Below, piece by piece: positions 16,873 to 24,852 of a DNA stretch of 64,000 nt; positions within the stretch are counted from its first letter, which is position 1, and every line of letters begins with the position of its first letter. Origin of the DNA: Williamsia phyllosphaerae (GTDB lineage Bacteria > Actinomycetota > Actinomycetes > Mycobacteriales > Mycobacteriaceae). The stretch spans positions 682,001 to 746,000 of the forward strand of contig NZ_BMCS01000001.1 of the NCBI RefSeq assembly GCF_014635305.1. The letters are read 5' to 3'. Position numbers and translations under genes: made by a program. The notes below the pieces were generated by a model that ran no database searches, was not told the origin of the DNA, and saw nothing but the letters and a program-made list of their open reading frames with translations.

Positions 16873-18045
16873 TCACGGCTCGATCGCGACGCCGTCCCAC
16901 TCGTGGTCGTGCATGAACGCCTCGGCGAGGCCGACGCGGTACTTGAAACACATGCGGGCGATGTCGATGTAGGCGACGACCATCATGAACGCCGGCAACC
17001 GATCGCGCCGGTTGGTGATGACGTCGTCGTACGCACGGAAGTCACGGACGAACTCGCGCATGGTGCGGCCGTTGCGCGACGCCTTCGTCCAGCCGTAGAG
17101 GCCCATGCCGAACCCGATCATCTTGCGGGTACCCGGATCCGGGGTGATCAACTCCGTCGCCTCACCGGTGAACGCCCTGTCGACGCGGTTGTGTGGCTCG
17201 AACAGCATGATGCCGCTGGTGCCGCGCGGATTGCACTCGATGGTGAACAGGTTCCCCTCGGAGTCCTCGATGAAGTCGAAGCCGACCTGACCGGTGAAGT
17301 TCAGCTGCTTCACGAATGAGGTGATCCAGTCGAGTATCCCGGCGTGCTCGATCGCGTCGAAAGCGATGCAGGAGCGGCCGTCGATCGCGTATCCGACGGG
17401 ATACAGGGTGTGGGCCAACACTTCTCCGTCGCGGCACACCGAGTAGGAGCAGTAGGGCGTGCCCTTCATCCACTCCTGCGCGATCCAGGGATTCGTGGGC
17501 GAGAACTCGATGTCGGTGGGCAGGTCACCCGGGGTGACCTTGTAGACCTTCTGCGACCCGCGGGAGTAGCACTCCTTGAGGGCGAAGGGGGTGTCGAAGT
17601 CGAGAGCCTCGAGGTCGTCCTGGCTGCGAACCTGCGCGAACTTGAGGGTCGGGATGCCGCGCTCGGCGAGCACCCGCTGGAACTCGAACTTGTTGTGCAG
17701 GTTGTTCTCCACCTCGAAGTCGGAGAGGAACAGCTCGCAGGTGTCGGGGAAATCGGCGCGCAGCATCGCGATGATGTCGGTTTCCTCGTGGACCGGGATG
17801 AGGAGATCGATCTCGCGCTCGGTGACGATCCGCGCCAGTTCGCGGCAATACGCGCGCGGTTCGAACGTGGGTGACGGGACCTTCACGAAGGCCGAGGTCG
17901 CGTTGGAGAACCGGGACACGGGAAGACCGATGCTGTCGACCACGGTGACGTCGTGGCCGGCCGCGGACATCAGCCGTGCGAGATCAAGGGTGAGAAACGA
18001 CCGGGCAAACGTGATCAGGACACGTTTGCTCCCTGGGGCTGACAT
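16873..18045 (-). CDS. Orphan ATP-grasp ligase
   Basis: A 390-residue carboxylate-amine/thiol ligase-like enzyme. A pre-ATP-grasp Rossmann-like domain (VLITFARSFLTLDLARLM) is followed by the ATP-grasp core with the ATP-binding Lys in TPFALKECYSRGSQKVYKV, the hinge segment WIAQEWMKGTPY and the metal-binding FTIECNPRGTSGI. The fold is shared with carbamoyl-phosphate synthase, carnosine synthase and peptide ligases; acceptor and product cannot be predicted. It stands alone, convergent with the hydrolase (11-base gap), with its own upstream region 18046-18182. Confidence 0.82.
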   Translation of the reverse strand: MSAPGSKRVLITFARSFLTLDLARLMSAAGHDVTVVDSIGLPVSRFSNATSAFVKVPSPTFEPRAYCRELARIVTEREIDLLIPVHEETDIIAMLRADFPDTCELFLSDFEVENNLHNKFEFQRVLAERGIPTLKFAQVRSQDDLEALDFDTPFALKECYSRGSQKVYKVTPGDLPTDIEFSPTNPWIAQEWMKGTPYCSYSVCRDGEVLAHTLYPVGYAIDGRSCIAFDAIEHAGILDWITSFVKQLNFTGQVGFDFIEDSEGNLFTIECNPRGTSGIMLFEPHNRVDRAFTGEATELITPDPGTRKMIGFGMGLYGWTKASRNGRTMREFVRDFRAYDDVITNRRDRLPAFMMVVAYIDIARMCFKYRVGLAEAFMHDHEWDGVAIEP

Positions 18046-18182
18046 GGGACTCCATTACTCTCACACCGAGATCAAGGACAGAATCTCAACATGGTAGCTT
18101 AACCAACGGTCAGGCACGGTTTCACCGGATCAGCCTGCGCGCGGCCCCATTCGGGGCGCGAACCGGTCGCGGAGGTGTCCAC

Positions 18183-19151
18183 GTGTTCGTCATAGGCATC
18201 GTGTTCGCCTCGCTCGCCGCCCTGGGCTACGGCCTCTCGTCCGTTTTGCGTGCTCTCGGCGCACGCCGTGCCGCGGTCACCGCCCGCGACGCCGGTGGCG
18301 CACCGGGCACCACCGCGGCCGGCGGCCCGTCGATCCAGTCGACCGCGGCCACCCTGCGCGACCCGGCTTTCCTGGTCGGCACCGCGCTCGTCGTGCTCGG
18401 GTTCGGCGGCGGCGCCATCGCGGCGCGCTTCCTCCCCCTGTTCCTGTCGCAGACCATCGTCTCGGCCAACCTCATCGTCACCGCGCTGCTCGGCACCGCG
18501 GTGCTCGGCATCCGGCTACACACCCGCGACTGGATCGCGATCAGCGCGGTCATCGCCTCGCTGTGCATGCTCGGCTTCTCCTCCGCGCGCCACCCGACCG
18601 AGGGTGCGGAGTCCTTCGCGTTCCACTGGGGGCTGTTCGGGGCGACGGTCGCCATCGCCGCCGCCGCGGTCTACGCCATCTACCGACTCGGACCGCGCGG
18701 GTCGATCATCGGCGGCGCCGCGGCCGGCCTGCTGTTCGGCATCATCGCCATCGCCGTGCGCATCCTGGGCGGTATCGACCCGTTCGATCCCGTCACTTTG
18801 CTCACCGATCCGGCCGCGTGGACGATCGCCATCGCCGGCGCGATCGGCTTCTACGTCCACACCGTCGCCCTGCAGTTGGGCGCGGTCAACGGCGTGACCG
18901 CCGTACTGGTCGTCGGCGAGACCGCCGCCCCCGGGATCATCGGGGTGCTGTTCCTCGGTGACGAGGCCGAGCCGGGTCTCGGCTGGCTCGCCATCGTCGG
19001 GTTCATCGGCGCCGTCATCGGTGCCATCGCGGTCGCGTACTACGGGTCCAGCGAGGCCGACCACTTCGGGGAGGCGCCACCGACCGAGGGAGGGTGGCGC
19101 CGCCGCCCGAAGCAGCGCACGGACTCGGCCCAGGCCGGCCCGTCGGCCTAG
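18183..19151 (+). CDS. EamA/DMT-like membrane transporter
   Basis: Membrane protein of 322 residues with about nine or ten hydrophobic helices and a polar loop after helix 1. The two half-repeats typical of the drug/metabolite transporter superfamily are apparent (FASLAALGYGLSSVLRALGA early; GETAAPGIIGVLFLGDEAEP late). Similar genes in mycobacteria are annotated as hypothetical or EamA proteins; substrate unknown. GTG 18183 follows GGAGGTG at good spacing. The upstream 137 bases hold a GC-rich inverted repeat around 18141-18167 that could be an mRNA leader hairpin, not interpreted further. Confidence 0.78.
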   Translation: MFVIGIVFASLAALGYGLSSVLRALGARRAAVTARDAGGAPGTTAAGGPSIQSTAATLRDPAFLVGTALVVLGFGGGAIAARFLPLFLSQTIVSANLIVTALLGTAVLGIRLHTRDWIAISAVIASLCMLGFSSARHPTEGAESFAFHWGLFGATVAIAAAAVYAIYRLGPRGSIIGGAAAGLLFGIIAIAVRILGGIDPFDPVTLLTDPAAWTIAIAGAIGFYVHTVALQLGAVNGVTAVLVVGETAAPGIIGVLFLGDEAEPGLGWLAIVGFIGAVIGAIAVAYYGSSEADHFGEAPPTEGGWRRRPKQRTDSAQAGPSA

Positions 19152-19158
19152 GTCCGAC

Positions 19159-19806
19159 TCACCCGCCGAGGATCGACCGCATCCGCGCGATCTCGGACTG
19201 CTGGGCCGCGACGATGTCGGTGGCCAGCGCCTTCGAGTCCCTATCGGTGCCGTCGGCCAGCTCGGTCCGCGCCATCGCGATCGCCCCGGTGTGGTGCTCG
19301 ATCATCATCGACAGCCACTTGCGGTCGAATTCGGGACCGGCCAGACCTGCGAGCCCCGCCATGTCGGAGGCGCTCATCATCCCGGCCATCGATCCTTCGC
19401 TGTGGTCCATCGCGCTGTGGTCCATCGCGCTGTGGTCTCCGGACGAGTCGTCGGGCACCGTCTCACCCCAGGAACGCAGCCGTCCGACGAGCTCGTCGAT
19501 CTCCGGGCCCTGTCCGGCGGCGATCTGCGTGGCGAGCTGTCCGACCCGCGGGTCGGACGACCGGGTGGGCGCCAGTTCCGCCATCTCCACGGCCTGACGG
19601 TGGTGCGGGATCATGTCGCGCGAGAAGGTCACGTCAGCGGCGTTGTGGACGGTCGCGGCGGACGAAGCCGCCGAGGTGGGTGTGGCGGTGGTGGTGCCGT
19701 CGGTCGCGCAGGCGGTCGCCGACATCACGGCGGCAGCGGCGAAAACCACGCCCGCGACACGCAGGCGGCAGGGACGGGCAACGGTTGTGGTGACACGAGG
19801 AAACAT
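19159..19806 (-). CDS. DUF305 secreted metal-binding-like lipoprotein
   Basis: Exported protein of 215 residues. The signal sequence (GVVFAAAAVMSATAC) ends in a Cys that could be lipidated, though the lipobox is imperfect. Two DUF305 halves follow, with the paired His motifs DMIPHHRQAV and MMIEHHTGAI. Between them is a His/Met-rich insert built from three copies of a 15-base repeat (HSAMD units) and then Met-rich residues, resembling copper-binding linkers. DUF305 proteins are often linked to copper handling, but function is unproven. ATG 19806 follows ACAGGAGT. It is last in a PAP2-DUF6153-DUF305 strand group. Confidence 0.88.
   Translation of the reverse strand: MFPRVTTTVARPCRLRVAGVVFAAAAVMSATACATDGTTTATPTSAASSAATVHNAADVTFSRDMIPHHRQAVEMAELAPTRSSDPRVGQLATQIAAGQGPEIDELVGRLRSWGETVPDDSSGDHSAMDHSAMDHSEGSMAGMMSASDMAGLAGLAGPEFDRKWLSMMIEHHTGAIAMARTELADGTDRDSKALATDIVAAQQSEIARMRSILGG
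19398..19440. repeat. Three 15-bp in-frame tandem repeats in the DUF305 gene
   Basis: CGCTGTGGTCCAT begins at 19398 and 19413, and a third copy, diverging in its last three bases, begins at 19428. On the coding strand each copy adds a five-residue unit containing Asp-His, so copy number sets the number of His/Met ligands in the linker. Confidence 0.8.
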
Positions 19807-19830
19807 CAGAACTCCTGTGGGGTGATCGTT

Positions 19831-19846
19831 CTCGTCGTACGACGAG
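19831..19846. promoter_or_regulatory. Perfect 16-bp palindrome upstream of the DUF305 gene
   Basis: CTCGTCGTACGACGAG is its own reverse complement. It lies 25 bases upstream of the DUF305 start codon and 29 bases after the DUF6153 stop. It could be a repressor operator or an intercistronic hairpin; the sequence does not decide. Confidence 0.5.
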
Positions 19847-19875
19847 CTGAAGGGGATCGTGGTGGCACGATCTCC

Positions 19876-20286
19876 TCAGCGACGGATCACCGACAGTTCC
19901 AGATGGTCGGGGATGGCCCACGGGGGTGATCGGCCCAGCCGCTCGCCGCGCCGGGCCAGTCGGATCACGGCGGCGATGGCGAGCGGCGCGGTGGCGAGGA
20001 CCAGCCCGACCGCGACCGTCAGGAACACCGCGTCGGCGCGGACGAAGACACAGGCGTGATCACCCATCAGGCAGTCGGCGGACGCCGCTGCGTGCTCGGT
20101 CGCCGAGCCCATCGCGGCCGACATCGTCGCGCTGTGCACCGCGTGCGGATCCGGCGATGCGGTCGCGGTCACCGACCCGCCGGACAGGCAGGCGACCATC
20201 ACGATGTGCATCACCGCGACCGAGAGCGCGAGCAGGCCCGACACCGCGGCGTTGGGCCGCGGTTGTCGATATCGGCCGGTGATCAC
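19876..20286 (-). CDS. DUF6153-type small membrane protein
   Basis: A 136-residue protein with a helix near the N-terminus (SGLLALSVAVMHIVMVACL), a His-containing extracytoplasmic segment (PHAVHSATM, EHAAASADCLMGDHAC) and a second helix (DAVFLTVAVGLVLATAPLAI). This architecture fits DUF6153, a family often found next to DUF305 genes in actinobacteria. Role unknown; metal sensing or delivery is a guess from the His, Met and Cys residues. The GTG start overlaps the PAP2 stop in a GTGA tetranucleotide, so the two are translationally coupled. Confidence 0.75.
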   Translation of the reverse strand: MITGRYRQPRPNAAVSGLLALSVAVMHIVMVACLSGGSVTATASPDPHAVHSATMSAAMGSATEHAAASADCLMGDHACVFVRADAVFLTVAVGLVLATAPLAIAAVIRLARRGERLGRSPPWAIPDHLELSVIRR

Positions 20287-21428
20287 GCGGCCGAGGATAC
20301 CCCCGTGGCGTATGTCGACTCGGGCTCGGCGCCCTTCCTGCCGCGTCTGCGCAGGTACAGGTACTGCACCGCGATGACGGCCGCCGCCAGCCCCCAGCCG
20401 GCGATGATGTCGAACACGTAGTGCTCACCGGTGTAGACGAGCGTGAACGCCATGACGACCGCGTAACCGAGGAACAGCGTTCGCCCCAGCGCGCGGACGC
20501 GCGGCCACATGAACAATGCGAGCAGCATGGTCAGGCCCGCGTGCAGCGACGGGATGGCGGCAACCAGGTTGGCCTTGGACTGCCCCACCGAGATCAGGGT
20601 CGAGGCGGCGCGGATGTCGAGCACCTCCCAGCCGCGGGCCGAGATGCGCTCCACGTACGGCTGCGCGCCGGGATGGGTGGTGGTGACCGGTCCGAGGAGT
20701 CCACCGGAGGCGTCCGGGATCTCGGTGTACATGCAGTCGGGGTCGCGCGGGTGGTCGGCGACCTGCTCGGCCGAACAGCGTGCGGCGGCCCACGGCGGAG
20801 CCCCGGGGACCAGCGTGTAGACGACGAGCGCGAGGAACGTCGTGGCCACGAAGGCGACGGCGTAGCGGCGCCAGGCCGAGCGGTCCCTGAGCCACAGCAC
20901 GCCGGCCACCACGTAGGGCACGACGAAGTACGAGATGTAGACGACGCTGGTGAAGACCTCCCACCAGGGCGGTGAGGCCATCTTGATGTGGCCCTGCAGC
21001 CACACCGTGGGGTTGACCCCGAACAGGGCGTGGTCGGCGTCGACGGCGAGGTGCCAGTGCGTGGGCATCCCCATCCACTGGGCGACGTTGCGGGTGAGGT
21101 CGTAGAGCATCAGGATCCCGACGAACGGCAGCCAGTCGACGAGGACGGTGATGACCTGTCGGCGACCGATGCTCGCGGCGGCCAGCCCCAGGCACATCCA
21201 GAGGATCAGCCGGGTGCGGTCGAACGCCAGGCCGACCTCGATGAACTGCCAGACGAGGACGGCGAGCCACACGGTCAGGGCGAGGTACCGCCACATCCGG
21301 AGGTTGCGCAGCAGCGAGCGGCTGCCCTGATGGTCGTCGGTCGGCGACTCCGGTACGTCGACCGCGGCTGATCCGTCCGGCGTGGATGCCGTCCCCCCGG
21401 ACGACCGGTCGGCCTCGGAAATCGTCAC
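20283..21428 (-). CDS. PAP2-superfamily membrane phosphatase / inositolphosphotransferase-like
   Basis: Membrane protein of 381 residues with about six helices. Phosphatase motifs of the PAP2 type are visible as SLHAGLTMLLAL and GEHYVFDIIAGW, with the catalytic His in the first and the His/Asp pair in the second. This form is like the inositol-phosphorylceramide-synthase-like PAP2 proteins of actinobacteria; it may act on lipid phosphates or transfer a head group. The GTG start at 21428 follows AAGGG. The 104 bases to the divergent hydrolase hold both promoters. Confidence 0.82.
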   Translation of the reverse strand: MTISEADRSSGGTASTPDGSAAVDVPESPTDDHQGSRSLLRNLRMWRYLALTVWLAVLVWQFIEVGLAFDRTRLILWMCLGLAAASIGRRQVITVLVDWLPFVGILMLYDLTRNVAQWMGMPTHWHLAVDADHALFGVNPTVWLQGHIKMASPPWWEVFTSVVYISYFVVPYVVAGVLWLRDRSAWRRYAVAFVATTFLALVVYTLVPGAPPWAAARCSAEQVADHPRDPDCMYTEIPDASGGLLGPVTTTHPGAQPYVERISARGWEVLDIRAASTLISVGQSKANLVAAIPSLHAGLTMLLALFMWPRVRALGRTLFLGYAVVMAFTLVYTGEHYVFDIIAGWGLAAAVIAVQYLYLRRRGRKGAEPESTYATGVSSAA

Positions 21429-21520
21429 GCAACACCCTTCACCGCGAAAGCCGGTTGTCCACTTTTGTTAAACCATAGTTTGTCCGACGTTCGGCGCCCC
21501 GTCATTTCGAGGGCCGTGGC

Positions 21521-21526
21521 TACGAT
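21521..21526 (+). promoter_or_regulatory. -10 hexamer (TACGAT) for the hydrolase at 21533
   Basis: TACGAT ends 6 bases before the ATG at 21533, fitting a leaderless start. There is no Shine-Dalgarno sequence. Confidence 0.45.
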
Positions 21527-21532
21527 CGGTTG

Positions 21533-22426
21533 ATGGCCGTCACCCTCGTCGACCGCGCCGCAGGTGGCGTGAGCCGCCTCTTCCGGACCCACCCGACCCA
21601 CGACGTCCCCGACGGGTCGATGGTCGATCTTCCCGGCCGCGGGAAGACGTTTGTCACCGACTCCGACCCCACCGGGACCAAGCCGCCCATCGTCCTGCTG
21701 CATGCGGTCGTGACGACAGGTCTGCTGTCCTGGTACTCGGTGATCCCGGCGCTGAGCGAGTCGTTCCGGGTGATCACCATGGACCAGCGGTGGCACGGCA
21801 GGGGGATCCGATCCCACCACTTCCGTCTGACCGACTGCGCCGACGACGTCGTCGCACTGGCCGATGTCCTGGGCATCGAGAAGTTTCTCGTCGGCGGGTT
21901 CTCGATGGGCGGCGGCACCTCGCAGCTCACCTGGCGCGCACATCCCGACCGCGTGCGCGGCTTGGTCCTGGCCTCGACCGGCCCCTACTTCGGGACCTCG
22001 ACGACCGGCCGCCTCGCCATCGACCGGTTGGTCAACGTGGTCGCCACCAAGTTCACCGCCCCGGTGCGATCGCTGCGCGGACACGTGCTCGACGAGCGCG
22101 GGTTGTCCGACGGGGCCTGGGCTCTCCGGCAGGTGCGGTCGACGCGGTTGTCGCACATCAGCGAGATCGGCTACGAGCTCGGCAGGTTCGACTCACGCCC
22201 GTGGTTGCGGGAGATCGATGTCCCCACCGCGGTCTGTGTCACCACACGCGATCGCGTCATACCGATCGCGCGACAGCAACTCCTGGTCGACGGGATCCCC
22301 GGCGCCCGGCGTTTCGACGTCGCCGCGGGTCACGCCTGCTGCGTCCTGGAGGCCGACGTGTTCAACCCGGAGTTCGTCGCGGCGTGCACCTGGGTCGATG
22401 AGGCTGCGCGCGGCACCACTTCCTGA
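21533..22426 (+). CDS. Alpha/beta hydrolase
   Basis: Soluble hydrolase of 297 residues. The nucleophile is the Ser in VGGFSMGGGTSQL; the acid is probably the Asp in CVTTRDRVIP and the base the His in VAAGHACCVL. An HG-type oxyanion strand (PPIVLLHAVVTTG) precedes. Related to mycobacterial hydrolases encoded beside WS/DGAT-type genes; a role in lipid ester turnover is possible but inferred. ATG 21533 is supported by a correctly placed TACGAT hexamer and is convergent with the WS/DGAT gene. Confidence 0.87.
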   Translation: MAVTLVDRAAGGVSRLFRTHPTHDVPDGSMVDLPGRGKTFVTDSDPTGTKPPIVLLHAVVTTGLLSWYSVIPALSESFRVITMDQRWHGRGIRSHHFRLTDCADDVVALADVLGIEKFLVGGFSMGGGTSQLTWRAHPDRVRGLVLASTGPYFGTSTTGRLAIDRLVNVVATKFTAPVRSLRGHVLDERGLSDGAWALRQVRSTRLSHISEIGYELGRFDSRPWLREIDVPTAVCVTTRDRVIPIARQQLLVDGIPGARRFDVAAGHACCVLEADVFNPEFVAACTWVDEAARGTTS

Positions 22427-22436
22427 CCACCCGGCC

Positions 22437-22479
22437 CGCTCGACGGGTTGTTTCGGCACGCTCGACGGGTTGTTTCGGC
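22437..22479. repeat. Two 21-bp direct repeats in a 22-bp period between convergent genes
   Basis: The sequence starting CGCTCGACGGGTTGTTTCGG occurs at 22437-22457 and again, identically, at 22459-22479; a third partial copy (CGCTCGGCG) starts at 22481. It fills the 66-base gap between the convergent hydrolase and WS/DGAT genes. It may be a dispersed intergenic repeat; other copies cannot be checked here. Confidence 0.8.
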
Positions 22480-22492
22480 CCGCTCGGCGCCC

Positions 22493-23899
22493 TCAGGCGT
22501 CGCAGGCCTCAAGCAACGCCTTGATGTCGTCCTCGATGGCGCGCATCAGCGGCCACGCGTCGGGCATCTGCTCCTTGCAGGCGATGGCGCCGATGTTGAG
22601 CTGTCCGTCGCACGAGAAGACGGTGATGTTGAGTCCCATCCCGTGCATCACCGGACCGAGCGGGAACAGCCCCTTGATGCGGGACCCGAGGAAGTACAGC
22701 GGGAAGGCCGGGCCGGGCACATTGGAGATGATCACGTTGACCACGGCCGGATGTCGTTCGGCGAGATCGTAGTTCGCGTAGACGCGCATCGCGGCGTTGA
22801 GTGTGTTCGGCGGGATCAGCTGCGCCCACCCGCGCAGCAGGCTGGCGTCGAGCGATTTGTGGTGCGACTTCGCCCTGGTCGACGATTCCCGCACCGCGTC
22901 GATGCGCTCGACCGCGTCGTCGAGATCGGTGGGCAGCCGCATCATCATCGCGGTGACCTTGTTGGTGCCCTGCACCACCAGCTTGTCGTCGTCGCCCTCG
23001 TCGTGGGTCGAGACCGGGACGGCGGCGATGAGGCCGCGGTCGGGCAGATCGTCGGTGTCGGCCAGATACTTTCGCAGTCCACCCGCGCAGACCGCCATCA
23101 CCACGTCGTTGAGCTTGACGTCGAAGTGACTCTTGATCCGCTTGACGTCATCCAACGACACCTGCGTGAACGCGATGGAACGATGCGGGGTGATGGTGCC
23201 GTTGAAGGCGACACGGGGAGCGCTGAACGGCGTGGGCATCGCCTCGTCGTTACGGGACCTGTTGAACCACTGGAACGGGACCGCCACCGTCTGCGGCAGC
23301 AACCGGGCGACCGAGATCGGCCTGCGGATGGTGAAGTTGACCAGGCCGTCGGCCACCAGCCCCGCGAACGAGGAGCCGCCCGCGGACTTGCCGATCATCT
23401 GCTCGTCGAGCTCGGGATTCTCCGGGGTCAGCGAGCACAGCTGGTTGAGCAGGTCGGCCGCCGAGACTCCGTCGACGGACGCGTGGTGCATGCGCAGCAT
23501 GATCGCGACGTTGTCGTCGGCGCGCCCTTCGATGACCCAGATCTCCCACAGGGGCTTGCTGCGATCGAGGGGGACACCGGCGATGTGCGAGCAGAACTCG
23601 GCCAGCTCGGCGTCACTGCCCGGCGACGGGAGCGCCACCCGGTGCACGTGACGCTCGATGTCGAAGGACCGGTCCTCGATCCAGACCGGATGGTCGATGT
23701 TGAGGAACGAGTCGTGCAGCTTGCGACGGAACGTCGGCATGGCCGTGATCCGCCTGCTCATCTCCGTGCGCAGTCGCTCGAAGGAGTAGCCCCCGATCAT
23801 GGTGCTGGGGTCGATCTCGATGATCCCGACGACCTGCATCAGCATCGACCGTGACTCCAGGTACAGGAACGACGCGTCCAGACCACTCAACCGCTCCAT
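22493..23899 (-). CDS. Wax ester synthase / diacylglycerol acyltransferase (WS/DGAT)
   Basis: Acyl-CoA-dependent O-acyltransferase of 468 residues, the usual length of mycobacterial Tgs proteins, making triacylglycerol or wax esters at the membrane and lipid bodies. The N-terminus MERLSGLDASFLYLE, the PLWE motif at 116-119, the catalytic HHASVDG (His138-His139, Asp143) and the C-terminal VNVIISNVPGP motif are all present. ATG 23899 follows GGGAGAGGG at good spacing and matches the family start; an open frame further upstream is antisense to the endonuclease gene and is not coding. It is divergent from endonuclease IV with a 58-base gap. Confidence 0.95.
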   Translation of the reverse strand: MERLSGLDASFLYLESRSMLMQVVGIIEIDPSTMIGGYSFERLRTEMSRRITAMPTFRRKLHDSFLNIDHPVWIEDRSFDIERHVHRVALPSPGSDAELAEFCSHIAGVPLDRSKPLWEIWVIEGRADDNVAIMLRMHHASVDGVSAADLLNQLCSLTPENPELDEQMIGKSAGGSSFAGLVADGLVNFTIRRPISVARLLPQTVAVPFQWFNRSRNDEAMPTPFSAPRVAFNGTITPHRSIAFTQVSLDDVKRIKSHFDVKLNDVVMAVCAGGLRKYLADTDDLPDRGLIAAVPVSTHDEGDDDKLVVQGTNKVTAMMMRLPTDLDDAVERIDAVRESSTRAKSHHKSLDASLLRGWAQLIPPNTLNAAMRVYANYDLAERHPAVVNVIISNVPGPAFPLYFLGSRIKGLFPLGPVMHGMGLNITVFSCDGQLNIGAIACKEQMPDAWPLMRAIEDDIKALLEACDA

Positions 23900-23944
23900 A
23901 GTGCTGCCCTCTCCCGCGACTGTGCTTCCACTCTGGACTACTCC

Positions 23945-23950
23945 TATCGT
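23945..23950 (+). promoter_or_regulatory. -10 hexamer (TATCGT) for endonuclease IV
   Basis: TATCGT ends 7 bases before the ATG at 23958, consistent with a leaderless start in the short divergent gap. Confidence 0.45.
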
Positions 23951-23957
23951 GGACGGC

Positions 23958-24737
23958 ATGCGATTGGGAGCACACGTACGCGAAGACGCCGATCCGATCG
24001 GGACCGCCGAGGCGATGGGGGCGGATCTGCTGCAGATGTTCGTCACCGATCCACAGGACCGGAAGATGCCCAAGCCCGCACCGCACCCCGACGCCGAGCG
24101 CATCCGTTCCTCGCCGATCGACGTCGTCGTGCACTCGTCGTACATCATCAACGTCGCGAGCCTGAACAACCGGCTGCGGATGCCGTCGCGCAAGGCGGTC
24201 GAACAGCAGGCCGCCGCGGCGGCGGAGATCGGCGCCTTCGGCCTGGTCGTCCACGGCGGACATCTCGGCGACGGTGACGACGACGCCCAGGGCTTCGAGA
24301 ACTGGGCGAAACTCTTCGAGCGGCAGGCCGACAAGGGCGGCTTCGGCGTCCCGATCCTCATCGAGAACACCGCGGGCGGCGACCACGCGATGGCCCGCAC
24401 CCTCGAGTCCATCGAACGTCTCTGGGACGCCGTCGGCGGATTCGATCAGGCCGGCTTCTGCCTCGACACGTGCCACGCCTGGGCGGGCGGCGAGGATCTC
24501 GTCGGGCTGGTCGAACGCATCAAGAACATCACCGGCCGAATCGACCTGATTCATCTGAACAATTCACGCGACGAATTCGATTCGGGGCGCGACCGGCACG
24601 CAAATCTCGAATCGGGACACATCGACGCCGACGTGCTCGTGGAGATCGTGCGGGCCGTTGGGGCGCCGGTGATCCTCGAGACCCCGTCCGAGGGCGTGGC
24701 CGATGACCTGGCATATCTCCGCTCAGCGCTCTCCTGA
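23958..24737 (+). CDS. nfo: Deoxyribonuclease IV (endonuclease IV, AP endonuclease)
   Basis: Zinc-dependent apurinic/apyrimidinic endonuclease of 259 residues, acting in base-excision repair. It is a TIM barrel with metal ligands visible in VVHSSY, GLVVHGGHLG, LIENTAGG, FCLDTCHAWAGG, LIHLNNS and VILETPSE, in the order expected of the family. Actinobacterial members are slightly shorter than the E. coli protein (about 285). ATG 23958 is supported by the MRLGAHV start and the TATCGT hexamer upstream. Confidence 0.93.
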   Translation: MRLGAHVREDADPIGTAEAMGADLLQMFVTDPQDRKMPKPAPHPDAERIRSSPIDVVVHSSYIINVASLNNRLRMPSRKAVEQQAAAAAEIGAFGLVVHGGHLGDGDDDAQGFENWAKLFERQADKGGFGVPILIENTAGGDHAMARTLESIERLWDAVGGFDQAGFCLDTCHAWAGGEDLVGLVERIKNITGRIDLIHLNNSRDEFDSGRDRHANLESGHIDADVLVEIVRAVGAPVILETPSEGVADDLAYLRSALS

Positions 24738-24801
24738 GCGGTGGCCGACGAGCCCAGGTCACAGTCACCTCCCGCTATGGCGCACATCTCCGAATCGTGA
24801 G

Positions 24802-24830
24802 TTGTTCCGAGGCGGATCCGAAGGTATATT
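24802..24830 (+). promoter_or_regulatory. Promoter of the fadE5-type gene
   Basis: TTGTTC (24802-24807) and TATATT (24825-24830) are separated by exactly 17 bases, a good housekeeping promoter. Transcription would start near 24837, giving a leader of about 105 bases. AT-rich against a very GC-rich background. Confidence 0.6.
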
Positions 24831-24838
24831 CGGCTTTA

Positions 24839-24852
24839 TTACTGGCGAGTAA
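24839..24852. promoter_or_regulatory. Operator-like palindrome at the fadE5 transcription start
   Basis: TTACTGGCGAGTAA has perfect TTACT/AGTAA arms and is symmetric at 12 of 14 positions. It begins 8 bases after the -10 box, just at or after the predicted start point, where a repressor would block initiation. TTACTGG recurs at 24854-24860, 15 bases on. The regulator is not identified; a TetR-type fatty-acid regulator is plausible. Confidence 0.55.

Noticed and set aside
18141..18167. GC-rich inverted repeat before the EamA-like gene as a riboswitch
   Set aside because: It is short, has no recognisable aptamer features, and GC-rich inverted repeats arise easily at this base composition.
22493..24412. 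N-terminally extended WS/DGAT frame of 639 codons
   Set aside because: The extra 170 codons are antisense to endonuclease IV, and the family start MERLSGLDASF with a Shine-Dalgarno sequence is at 23899.
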